DNA of 64,000 nucleotides, taken from the NCBI GenBank assembly GCA_027924585.1, contig BSBM01000964.1, positions 6,045,501-6,109,500 of the forward strand. The letters are read 5' to 3'. A program made the translations under genes and the position numbers. Below, piece after piece: positions 11,004-20,899 of the stretch. The stretch comes from Larix kaempferi. Taxonomy: Eukaryota; Streptophyta; Pinopsida; Pinales; Pinaceae. Every line of letters starts with the position of its first letter. Within the stretch, counting starts at the first letter, position 1. The notes beneath the pieces were generated by a model that worked only from the letters and a program-made list of their open reading frames with translations, was not told the DNA's origin and made no database searches.

Positions 11004-11215
11004 TGCAATATACCGAATCCGGCTAACAATGAAGAGAATCCATCTTCGAGAATAATGTGATAAGAAATGAATAGATGATAATTGGATGATGAATGTATTA
11101 CAAGAGAGCTCGCCTTTTATAAGGTTTGAGCATGCTTGAGGAAGGGTTACGCCCCTTCAATTAAATAATTAACAATTTACTGTTTAATTTAACATATCAT
11201 TTAATATTCGTAGCA
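11004..11215 (-). repeat. 5' LTR of the gag-protease element
   Basis: 212 bp, TG...CA, about 96% identical by eye to 7514-7725. On the element strand it keeps TATAAAAG (11121-11114), a plausible core promoter. It is followed on the plus strand by GTAAG (11216-11220). Confidence 0.92.
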
Positions 11216-11220
11216 GTAAG

Positions 11221-13674
11221 TCTGCAAATTATTCTGAGAAGGAAAACCAAAGGTGCTGGTGTAGGTCCCTTTGACTGCTAAGTCTTTAAGACTGGGTAAT
11301 CTATTTACTGTTGTAAGTTGAGGACCCAAGCTTCTAATTTTCTTCCTCCTGGTGGTTCAGTGAATAGGCTCGGGGGTCCTAAGGCAAGTAACTTAACTGT
11401 CTTCAGGAATTGGTTGGGTGTAACAGGTTCCTTGGACTATTTGTTTCTCCTACAATTAACCAGGTTTCAATGTTCCTACTTTTTTCTATAGTTTATTGTT
11501 TTTGCTTAGTAGAATTATTAAAGTTTGTCATGTAAAATAAGTTATTTTATTTTTTGAACTAAGTATGATTCCGAATGGAAAAGATTTGTGAAATATTTGA
11601 TTTGATAACCATCTCTATATTTTTTTCCATGATGTTCTCTGCATAGTACTCTAGTATAGAGAAGCAAATTAAGAAAGATAAAAGATAGGCAGAATGCCAT
11701 TGATTGGAATAATGATTATAGTAGTGATTCTCGTTAAGATTTTGTCCTATATTTAAACACAGTAAACATTATAGTATAGCATCAACAAAAGTATAGAATT
11801 CATCTAATTATTACATGAAAGAAAAACACAGTATGTTTCTGCATAGTTTAATATATTTCTCTTAACTCTATTTATTTCAGATAGTAAACAAATGCAATCA
11901 ATATTATACATTTCATGTTTTTCCAAGTAATTATATTTTCAAGAATTATAGCAGCGGCAAGAACTAATCATTGTATAGATTTATTATAATTATATATATT
12001 TTATTTCTTCACTAACTTTTACTTTTGATTTCAATCATTGAATATGTACAAAGTTGTATCAAACCCTAGATATTACAGACCCTAGTTACTGTTCATAATA
12101 GTTAGAGTTTTCCAGATCCTAACTAGTATTTTCGAGACTAATACAAGACAATAATCTTCACTTTAGAAAGCACGATTCTGTACTATTGACTTTCGATATC
12201 TCATAACCCTAACAATAACACGTATACATTATCGAAACTATTTATTGCAAAGATTAAATCTTGAGTACAAAACTCAGTACAAGCCAGATAGCAATCGCAA
12301 GCTACAGGTAAGGTTTATTTCGTAAAACAAACTAGAACATGGAGGCATAACCTTTTCGACCACATATAACAGTCAACTATTTCATCTATTTTCCAAACAA
12401 GATTATCATCTATGAGAACAAAATACAGGCATACAAATTTTTACAGTTATGCAAATTATAATTCTCATCCCAAAACAACCATTGTTGCTTGGCATCACCG
12501 TAACTAGTATTTACATAGTGTTCTCAACTGTTATTAAAAAAAAACATAACTTTCCATTGCAAAGAAACGAACCATAGTTTACAAGTGCAAAAGAACCCTC
12601 GGTTCTTGGTTTCCATTCAAAGTATATAACAGAGAATTACATTACGACCTTACAAGGTTCCCAACAGTACACAGAGTTACCCTCATCATCTTTAAATATT
12701 AAGCTGAGACCGTGGAACAACAAAACTACACAGGGTTTTACCCTGGACTTTAAACAACACAAAAATGAGAATCAAGTTCTCATAAACAACACGGCTAGGC
12801 ATCAAATAGCCAAGTGGCAACTTAAAATACTGAGAGGTTACCCTCTGTACAATTGGAATCAAAACAAGACAAACTTAAAACTTCATATTCGGCCATCACT
12901 GAAACAAGTCGAATGTTTCCAACTCTCGGCATACAGAAAACACCATCAAAGGCACCTACAAGGTTTTCGAGAATCACCAGAGCTTACCAGGAAGCCATAG
13001 CAGCTTTCCATTTTCCAATCTTTCACTCAGCAACCTTAGATGAAACAAGTACCTTCCCAAAACACATGGTGAAAGATTAAAATAAGAAATTGTAAGAATC
13101 AAACAAGCAACGCAATATTAGTTCACTGTCACAAAACACTTACCCTTTTAAAGAAATTGATACTTTGTAGCATCGATACACTACACTAGCAAACGACGAA
13201 GCATATTGATATGTGACAGCAAACCTAAGTTAACACAGAAGACCATTCTCATCCATAGGAGAATCGAACCCAGTCTGAATTACATTCATTACACCGGCTG
13301 GAGAAACCGCATCATTATAATGGCATATCGTGGGTTAAGTGCAGAGAGCTTAGGCCTGTAACTCTTAAGAAACTACCTCCTACAGGTCGCAGGATCGAAA
13401 CCCCCTGAGAGATACCCTCTACAACCCTACATTTTGGTAGCCTGTCGGCCAACTCTAACGTAAAAATGAAGACCAGGAAACTCTCCACCATTACATACAT
13501 GAGGTTTAGGGTTCCATAATCAACGATCAAGATTTGGTGAGATCGACGAGCAAGGAGATGCCAACAAGCTACGTTGAAAGTCGAGCAAACATTGCATTGC
13601 TATCTCATTAAGTACAACAAACACGACGTTGCCAACACTGCATACCAAGGAACATTACTGTGTATAGCTCACAG
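11221..13674. other. Intergenic DNA, no gene recognised
   Basis: Moderately A+T-rich, with no frame above about 75 codons and none with recognisable content. The only structured piece is the tRNA-like stretch near 13321. It ends at the 5-bp duplication (CACAG) next to the copia 5' LTR. Confidence 0.5.
13321..13460 (+). repeat. Possible tRNA-derived SINE or decayed tRNA-like sequence
   Basis: GTGGGTTAAGTGCAG (about 13330-13344) resembles a polymerase III A box and GGATCGAAACCC (13392-13403) resembles a B box (GGTTCGANNCC). They are spaced about 60 bp apart, as in tRNAs and tRNA-derived SINEs, with small complementary segments around them. No CCA end, poly(A) or target duplication was found, so this is tentative. 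Confidence 0.35.
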
Positions 13675-14279
13675 TGTTGAAATATTGTAACTTCTAAGAA
13701 TATTATATTTGTACTTTATTATTCTGGAGATGTTTCATTCCTCCATGGAGACCTTATTGTATATCTGGAGATGTTTATTCCTCCGTCAGAATGTGGTAAC
13801 TTGGGCTATTAGACTTTCCTAGTGGGGGTCGGCCCTGTATGTGTTATGTGAGTCAAAGGGTTATTAGACCACCCTAGAGGGGTCGGCCTAGTAAGTTGTA
13901 ATGGGTGGTTTAACCTAGTGGTTAAGTTGGGGCCGACCTAGTTAATATAAAATACAAGTCGGAGTTGTGTATAAATAGAGGAGGTGTGTTCCTCATTGAA
14001 CACACATTGCACTCACTTGTGAATGGTGCATAAGTGAGAGAGAGATCTGCTGTGGAGGAGAAGGAGCTCATGGTTGTGGATTACATCCTTGTATTTGCTG
14101 GTCATCTATACTAAGGAAGCTTTGCTGGGTTTTCTTCCCCATGAGGGTTTCCTAGGATAAATCTGTGTCTCTTGTGTTTATGCTATACTTGTTGTTCTTT
14201 CAGTGATCCTGTATATGCTATTATTGTGAAATGGAATATAATGCTGATATTTTCTGTCTTAGCATATTGAATCTTAACA
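13675..14279 (+). repeat. 5' LTR of the copia element
   Basis: 605 bp, starts TGTTGAAATATTG and ends GAATCTTAACA. It contains GTATAAATAGAGG (TATA box at about 13970), placing the U3/R boundary near 14000. Just downstream is an inverted pair, GAACACACATT and AATGGTGC-like sequence. Confidence 0.93.
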
Positions 14280-14291
14280 TGGTATTAGAGC
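14280..14291 (+). other. Primer-binding site, variant
   Basis: TGGTATTAGAGC sits immediately after the LTR CA end. It differs by one C-to-T change from the common TGGTATCAGAGC. Confidence 0.85.
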
Positions 14292-16780
14292 TAACCTGAA
14301 GGAAGGCAATGTATGGCACTTACGACACTTGCTTCACTTGTGACAATTTGAAGGTTAGGGTTTTGTATAGCAAACATTAGTCATTGTGGCACATTTGCTA
14401 TAAATCCATTTTGGCGATGGTTCAGGATCTTAAACCTTTACAGGTCGTAGATAACATCCCCAGGTACCTTGTGTCCAACGGACACCTATCAGATTCATTG
14501 TACTTTGTGGGTTATGATCAGTACAAGTTAGGGTTTCTGCCTCTTCCAGATCTCAGTCATAATCAGATGACCTAGGAAAAAAGGCCATAACTTGGTCTAG
14601 GAAGATCCAAATGAAATTTTGTCAAAAGTGACAGGTAGTGCATGGACTTTAATATCTCAGGTAACGTTTTTAGAGGCCGAAGTTGAACCAGTGACATGTG
14701 GCACTCCATACAAGTTTTCTCTTTGGTTTTATCCCATAAACAGGTCACGTTACGACACCTAGCATAACTCTCTCGTAGAGAATCCAATTGAGGTCAGACC
14801 TGTGGGGTTGGAAAAAGGACAAGTCGGAATGCCACAGGTAGAAGTTTCATACCGCTTGGATTCTAAATTTCAGAGTTACACCAGAAACAATCAGGTGCAT
14901 ACTTATGTCAAAACAGATTTTGATTTTGAGCACCTTCATTCTTGAATCGTCACTGCTGTGGAAAATTAGGGTTTCGGTGAAAGTTGGAATTTTTGGAAGT
15001 AGAGTCCACGGCTAAATGCTACTCATCAAAATCAAAATTTAGAGACTAATATCGAATTTTTGGTTGGGTAGAAGACCGGGCTTGATCAAACCCCAGTTCG
15101 GGATTTTGATTGGAAAGGTGGAAAATTAGGGCTTTTGCAAAAGTTGGAATTCTTGAAGTTTGTGACCACGGTTGGAAGCTACATAGAAAAATAAGAGTTT
15201 AGAGCTTTGGATTGAACCTTTTGATTGGGAAGAAGGTTGGGCTTCATCAAACCCTAGTTCGGGATCCTGTCTAGAAGATCCAGAAGTTTCAAAGGCAATT
15301 TTGAGGGGTCAAATTTTGGAGATTTCAAAATTGAAGTATGCTAGTTTGATCAGCTCAGCAAGGCACATCTTTCCATCCATTCAGAAGTGTGAAAGTCAAA
15401 GTTTGAATTTTTACAGTTTCTCTGACAAACCCTAATCGAGCTCCAGATCCAGTTTCAGGGGGAGATGAGGCTAACGCCTTACATAAGAAGACTACAAGAA
15501 TTCCCTGACAGGTATGACTTGAGGATATACATGTATGTGTTGAAATCTGTTTATGATTAAGTTTATAATATGCTTGTCTTCATATTATTGAGGTTAGTAC
15601 AATCTTGGTTAATCTTAGAATTATCTTATCACCCTAGTAAAAGTATGAATGCATGTGAATGATAGAAGACATTCTTTGATCAAAGTTATATGATTGTACT
15701 AATGCACCTATAGTGTTGTATGAGGATGATGCTGTCTGCTAACAAAAGATAGGTACATCAAGAAAGACAAATCAAGTTCTATGACCATGATGACATAAAG
15801 ACAAAGACTTATCCATAAACTCTACTTACGAGGTATGTATGACTTTGTTCTACTATGCTTAACTTATGAGATTTGCATTTTCTGCCACAAGGTCTCCAAA
15901 TCATTGAAGAGAATAAAGATATTGTTTGGTATGTTAGACATAACTAAGCATGTATACTAATCCAGGTATGTTTTCCTATGTCAAGTTAGGATCCTACTTT
16001 GTGCTAGGATTTTAGTATAACCATGTATTCAATGATCATGACCATACATATTCAAGATTACTTAGAATCACAATGTTGTGATAATATTGAGTTTATACTA
16101 ATGAATGTATGATCATGTATGAGATCATGATGATGACACTAGTGCACACTTAAGCATGCATAGTGGTCAAGGATGGATAGAAGCTCATGACATGGAAGGG
16201 AAGTAGAGACCAAGAAGGAAGCAACCTCACAAGACATAAAAAGATAACTATTTGAATTTTTTTTGAACTACTGAATAGTCTATGATATTGCTCGTAATAG
16301 TTGTATGCATATTTGTATTCCTAGAATATATCATGTTGAGTGTAAACATTCATATAGCATTGAACAGTGTACTAATAATATGCATATGATTGGTAAGTTG
16401 GACAAACATTCCATTGTTGCTTGTCCAGAATGAAACCTCTTTGATAACATGCTGAGAGCTGTGCATGCTCTTGATATTATGTTCTGGTAGAGATGGAAGC
16501 CATCTAGATAGCCACTGTATGCATACAGGATATGGAAAAGTGTTGTGCCAAAGTATTGGTCAAGATAGTTGCATAACTATGTGAATCATATCTGTATGCA
16601 TGATAGGTTATCATGTCAACATGATTTGATGATTATGAAGTATTACTAATCATGTAATTAATTTTGATTTTTAGGAAAGATCATGAAGAATGATGAACAC
16701 TGAACAAGTGATGGATGTTCAACAATAAGATTTACAAATCAAACATACTATAGAAGGCTCGTGGCTAGAAGATTCTCTTA
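14292..16780 (+). other. Copia internal region without recognisable gag, protease or integrase
   Basis: No frame of useful length carries known motifs. A leader duplication is visible: GTGGAAAATTAGGG starts at 14958 and again at 15118 (about 160-bp spacing), each unit continuing to a TCAAACCC(C/T)AGTTCGGGAT block. A purine stretch AGGGGGAGATGAGG occurs near 15456. From about 15500 the sequence is A+T-rich and featureless. Coding sequence has either decayed beyond recognition or been deleted. Confidence 0.55.
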
Positions 16781-17690
16781 GAAAGAGGAAGAGGATCATG
16801 ACGAGATATTTGCTCCAAGTAGCTAGATAAATATTGTTCTCTCAATGGTGTGATCGAAGAATAAGTGTGAGTCGAGAAAACTCCCAGGATTCAATTGAAG
16901 AAAGCTCTGTACATTACCATGGGTGATGCAGATTTCAACCTTTGCTACAAGGTTGAAGATGGTATCTATATACAGAAGGAACTCACCACAGAGTTTGAAT
17001 GATATTGAGGCACATATTAGTAGACCGATATGACGAGAGATGGCATGGATAGATATGCAGAAGATCACTCAATACAGAGTGTGAATAATGTTCAGTCACA
17101 GAGGAAGAATTGATAGCTTCTTGACAAGCTTGGGCTTTACCAAAAGTAAAGTTGATCCTAACCTTTACCTTAAGGTTATGGATGATATTATTATTGTATG
17201 TGGATGATCTCCTTCTGACAAGGAATGAGAAATAGATCATGGAAAGCAAGAAGAAGCTAGATATAGAGTTCGAGATGAATGATCTCGGATTGATGCATTA
17301 CTTCCTAGGATTAAAAGCATGAAAAAGATCAAAAGGAATCTTTCTCAACCATGGAAAGTGTGATGAGAAATCTTGAAAAGATTTGATATGTTGGAATGTA
17401 CAACCATGGACACTCTCATGGGTTCCGACTTGAAACTGTTAGCAGACGACTCATGAGAGTTAGTGGATGTAACTCTGTACATACAGAATATTTGGTCATT
17501 GATGTATCTAACGAATACCAGGCCAGATATATGCTTTGCTGTGAACACCTTGAGTCAGTATCTAGTGGAAACTAGATGTGTTCACCTGATAGTTGCAAAG
17601 CATATGATGAGGTACCTAAAGGGTACGATAGACTTTGGTCTATGTTGTCTTGAAGATCATGACTTCAGATTGTATGGCTACACAAGATGT
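16780..17690 (+). pseudogene. Copia reverse transcriptase remnants
   Basis: Pieces of Ty1/copia RT appear in order but in different frames and with stops. Near 16793 is EDHDEIFAPSS, where active elements have (D/E)Y(D/E)ETFAPV. Near 17108 is GRIDSFLTSLGFTKSK, followed by DPNLYLK. At about 17194-17215 is LLYVDDLLLT with the catalytic YVDD motif. Then come FEMNDLGLMHYFLGL (about 17270-17313) and, from 17463, the segment LMYLTNTRPDICFAVNTLSQ typical of the RT/RNase H connection. The enzyme would copy element RNA to cDNA in the cytoplasmic particle; this copy cannot. Stops occur after RNEK (TAG) and after LGLKA (TGA). Confidence 0.85.
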
Positions 17691-18159
17691 TGATTGGGCA
17701 GGAAGTGTATTAGATAGGAAGAGCACATCGGGTGGATGTTATTGTTTGGGATTTGCCATGATCTCGTGGTTTAGCAGAAAGTAGTCAAGTGTGCCTCTCA
17801 GCACAGCTGAAGCAAAATATATAGCTACCTGCTATGCTAGTTGCAAAGTGGTATGGCTTCGGAAGTCATTATCACGATTGTTTGACTTAGAGGTGGACTC
17901 CACTATGATCCTATGTGACAACCAGAGTTGTATCAAGATGACAGAGAATCAAGTGTTCCATGATATGTCAAAGAAAATAGAGATCCGATTATTTTATATA
18001 CGGGATATGGTGCAGAAAGGAGCTATCAAGCTCGAGTATACGAGCAGTGACGAACAAATTGCTGATGTGTTGATCAAACCTCTGTCTCGAGTAAAGTTTA
18101 AGTATTTTCGAGACAATCTTGGTGTAGTTCAGAAAGACCCTCCTCGAAAGGGGGAGTGA
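17690..18159 (+). pseudogene. Copia RNase H, one in-frame TAG
   Basis: This is the RNase H end of the copia polyprotein, which removes RNA from the RNA-DNA hybrid. In one frame: VDWAGSVLDRKSTSGG (first catalytic Asp), then ISWFSRK followed by a TAG stop, then VPLSTAEAKYIA (catalytic Glu), ILCDNQSCIKM (Asp) and EQIADVLIKPL (Asp), ending DPPRKGE at TGA (18157-18159). All four acidic positions are present, so only the TAG and the upstream damage break it. The open part after the TAG starts at Met 17791. Copies of this segment recur at 43761-44571 and 48950-49341. Confidence 0.88.
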
Positions 18160-18284
18160 TATGGTCGCTGATGATGAGATTTCCCTCATCGAGAGTGAGG
18201 TCAATGATGTGGTTACCTATATTGGTGATGCCGACAGTGAGGTTTGTGAATGGTCCTTAGACAGGGTCTAAGTTGACGAGGGGA

Positions 18285-18428
18285 TTGCATCATCCTTGAA
18301 CACATGTTCTAAAAGGATCCGTAGACATATGTCTCCGAGAAAGAAGAGGGATTGCATCATCCTTGAACACATGTTCTAAAAGGATCTGTAGACATATGTC
18401 TCCGAGAATGTGGTCCCTAGTGGGCAAG
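18285..18428 (+). repeat. Hairpin repeat array, class 1 units (2 copies)
   Basis: Two ~65-bp units, each with GGATTGCATCATCC, GAACACATGTTC and AGACATATGTCT. These correspond in order to the three stem-loops of the larger array continuing at 23086. A boundary hairpin module lies just upstream (18251-18280). The nested gypsy element is inserted at the right end, after GGGCAAG. Confidence 0.9.
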
Positions 18429-18813
18429 TGTTAGGAACCTATGTCAACCCTTCTCTTTACTATGTTAGTATATTGTTGTTGGACGCATATGCTTTGTAAG
18501 TCATCCCGTAGTATTTGTTGATCCGTAGTTTATATTAGCCCATAGTATTGACCCATAGTATTGGACGCATATGCTTTGTAAGTCGTCCTATAGTATTATA
18601 TGTCCCATGGTTTTGACTCATAGTATTGGGCATAGACTTAGTATATAAGTGTGTGTTGAGGTCATTGAAGGCACCGTGAAGTTAATTGTATTGAGCTTGC
18701 TCAAAGGAGGTTGCCCCCTCGAAGTGGCCCGTGATCAATATAAAAGTGATTCTGTCCTATTATTTCTACTATTTCGCATATTCTTATTAATTAATTGTTG
18801 CAGGTGCATCACA
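18429..18813 (+). repeat. 5' LTR of gypsy copy A
   Basis: 385 bp, TGTTAGGAACC...GGTGCATCACA. It contains two copies of TTGGACGCATATGCTTTGTA (18479 and 18561, spacing 82 bp) in the presumed U3, followed by TATATAAG (18642-18649). A second TATA-like AATATAAAAG is near 18738. Its end, TTGTTGCAG followed by GTGCATC, resembles a splice acceptor. Confidence 0.95.
18642..18649 (+). promoter_or_regulatory. Candidate TATA box in gypsy LTR
   Basis: TATATAAG lies downstream of the repeated U3 motif and upstream of the primer site by about 170 bp, the expected place for an LTR core promoter. Same site in copies B and C. Confidence 0.5.
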
Positions 18814-18815
18814 TC

Positions 18816-18827
18816 TGGTATCAGAGC
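18816..18827 (+). other. Primer-binding site (initiator tRNA-Met type)
   Basis: TGGTATCAGAGC starts two bases after the LTR end (CACA, TC, TGGTATC...). Confidence 0.95.
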
Positions 18828-20152
18828 ACTTTCCTTGGCACAAGTGGGAAATTTTTATTTTTTTTGGAGAGGCGACTTTCAGATCAATTTCTGAAAATTT
18901 ATGCACAAAATCAGAAGAAACCGATTGCATATCTGAATTCTTCTTTCAAAAATACGCAGTTTCAAAAAAAAAATCATCTCATTTGGAGTTCTAAAAGTGG
19001 AGATATCGCGGATTTAAAATCAGCAATTTTTCAGAATTTCGGTGACGGCCGCGGAAATTGCGGTGAGAAAATATTTTGACCGAGTGCCCAGATTTCTATT
19101 CCGCTTTCATGAGTAGAAGCAGAGTGGTTGTTCCAGTTCCAGAAACATGCTATAATAGCGATTCTGAGCAATATAGATCCAGTTTTTGAACATTGGGTGG
19201 AATTTCTGCCCAAATTTTTTCTGTTGCAGGTTCGGATTTGGGAATAATCCCTATCCGCTTAACTGTGGGAAGTACTTGGGAATAAGCCCTAAAAATCATT
19301 GTGAGGAGTACCACAGGAACCCCGAAGTAGCTGGCCTATTGAGAGGACCTGCCAGCGAAAAGGGCAACGACCCCTACCTGATTGACTAGTTCCCACCCGT
19401 GAGGTAAACCAAGAGCCGTCGTTTGTGGCAAAGCGGTTATCAGTTTTACCTGAGCCGTGGAGTGAGGGGTACTGCCCCAATACGCAAGCCGTCAGACAAC
19501 ATTGGTGGCCGAGTGAAAACCCTGAACTGTTAGGAAGCCGCACATACCTGGGGTCCATATCTACTTTCAGCTGAACTATTGTCGATCACTGCTGTGCCGT
19601 TTCAGATCAATTTTGCAAGCCATTCCAGATCCAGTCATTCGACGTTGTTCCAGAGTCCTTCTGAGCCGTAGCCACTCCAGTCTATAAAAATAAAAAATAA
19701 AAAAAAATCAGTTCTTCCTCCATATCTCCCTTGTTTTACCTCTGTTTCCCTTTGAAATTTTCAGGGAACCCCTGTCATTCCATTCTGCATATTTCATTCC
19801 TGAGGACCCTATCCTCAATTCTCCTTCCTACAGCCCAAAATCTCACATTTGCCTATTTTTAGGGTTTGCCATAACTTCCTCAGATTTCACCCCATCACCT
19901 TCAAATTTTACCACAGAGTTCCTTTCCGAATTCTACTTCTTTGTTCCCCTTTGCCAAATTTTCCCATTCTTTCACCCTGCTTCTGAAATCCTCATTTTTG
20001 CTTCCCTGTCTATCCAACAGTGTCCAAAACCTAGTCAAACCCCAATTATCCTTCTGATTTTTTCCCAAATCCAACTTTTCCCTTACTGAAGTAGTTCCTG
20101 TTTTTGTTTTCCTACCCAGTTAACCAAAAAAAAAACAAAAAAAACTCTGGTT
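18828..20152 (+). other. Long gypsy leader with a G+C-balanced block of unknown origin
   Basis: 1.3 kb separates the primer site from gag. Within it, about 19230-19563 is clearly different in composition and complexity from the A+T- and pyrimidine-rich remainder. It follows TTTTCTGTTGCAG, a splice-acceptor-like sequence, and includes CCTGCCAGCGAAAAGGGCAA and TGGTGGCCGAGTGAAAACCC. It has open stretches in two frames (plus 19186-19389, minus 19289-19558) that match nothing I recognise. After it come pyrimidine-rich DNA and the gag start. It is conserved in the duplicated copies (about 45645-45975 and 50410-50745). Confidence 0.6.
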
Positions 20153-20857
20153 ATGGTTGTCACCTGTGCAGGAGCACACACCATGGAGGAAGCACTGGCA
20201 GCCATCCAAACCAAACTCCAAGAGCTGGATGAAAAATTTCTCAGCCTCCATCTGCAGCATTCAGCCATGAACAATACCAGACAGCCAGAATCTTTTGCAG
20301 CCACCGGGTTCTCTGCTTCTAGCAATTTTCGTGGGCCGAAGCTTGATTTTCCTCGCTTCAATGGTACTGATCCGACTGGATGGATATACCGAGCAGAACA
20401 ATATTTCAGTCTGCATAATACTATTGATGTTCAGAAAGTTCCACTTGCATCCTTTCATTTGGAACAGGAAGCCCTTCAATGGTACCGTTGGTACATCAAA
20501 GCTCATCCCGAGCCAAACTGGACAGATTTTTGCCAACTCATTTTGCCACGATTTGGTCCTAGTGCTTTTGACGACTTCATAGGAGCACTCACTAAACTTC
20601 ACCAAACTGGCACAGTGAGAGAGTATCAGATGGAATTTGAGAAACTAGCCAATCACACAGAAGGATTGTCTGATGAATTCTACAGGAGTTGTTTTATCAG
20701 TGGTCTCAAGGATGAAATCAGCTCAGAGGTCAAAATGTTTTGTCCCAACACAATGATGGAAGTCCTAGGGTTGGCTAAGTTGGCCGAGGACAAGATCGCA
20801 GCTCAACAACGCTCCAAACCCACCTTTGTTCCCTTCAGAAATATGGGTTCCCAATGA
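20153..20857 (+). CDS. gypsy gag protein, copy A (234 aa)
   Basis: This is the structural polyprotein part that assembles the virus-like particle. Residues about 10-35 (MEEALAAIQTKLQELDEKF) form a short heptad-like helix; a start at this Met (20183) is as plausible as the upstream Met at 20153. Residues about 60-220 are the retrotransposon gag domain, with KLDFPRFNGTDPTGWIYRAE, ALQWYRWY, FGALTKL-like IGALTKLHQTGTVREYQMEF, and FISGLKDEI. It ends at UGA (20855-20857), but the same frame continues without another stop into the zinc knuckle and protease, so UGA splits what is one gag-pol frame in relatives. All three copies share this UGA. Confidence 0.9.
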   Translation: MVVTCAGAHTMEEALAAIQTKLQELDEKFLSLHLQHSAMNNTRQPESFAATGFSASSNFRGPKLDFPRFNGTDPTGWIYRAEQYFSLHNTIDVQKVPLASFHLEQEALQWYRWYIKAHPEPNWTDFCQLILPRFGPSAFDDFIGALTKLHQTGTVREYQMEFEKLANHTEGLSDEFYRSCFISGLKDEISSEVKMFCPNTMMEVLGLAKLAEDKIAAQQRSKPTFVPFRNMGSQ

Positions 20858-20899
20858 CCTCCCATCACGCCTGCTCCTCAACCAACTCCTATCAAGCAT

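Larger units (their letters stand above)
7514..11215 (-). mobile_element. Complete non-autonomous gypsy-type LTR element (gag + protease only)
   Basis: Both ends are defined: 212-bp direct LTRs with TG...CA termini (7514-7725 and 11004-11215) flanked by the 5-bp target duplication GTAAG (7509-7513 and 11216-11220). On the minus strand the order is 5' LTR, primer site TGGTATCAGAGC, a C/T-rich leader, gag with two zinc-knuckle candidates, an aspartic protease domain, a polypurine tract and the 3' LTR. No reverse transcriptase, RNase H or integrase is present. The protease frame runs into a FEDK...KGGGN tail of the kind found at the end of gypsy pol, which suggests an internal deletion. About 9 differences between LTRs (by eye) give roughly 4% divergence. 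Size and content match the TR-GAG class of non-autonomous plant LTR elements. Reading frames are broken, so this copy is dead. Confidence 0.9.

Noticed and set aside
18141-18170. CGAAAGGGGGAGTGATATGG as a polypurine tract and LTR start directly after RNase H
   Set aside because: No matching LTR end exists near 13675. The true LTR pair is 13675-14279 and 24716-25319, and the real tract is at 24705-24715.
19289-19558. Minus-strand 89-codon frame in the gypsy leader as a gene
   Set aside because: No start context or recognisable domain, and a plus-strand frame overlaps it. The block is interesting as sequence but not as a supported gene.
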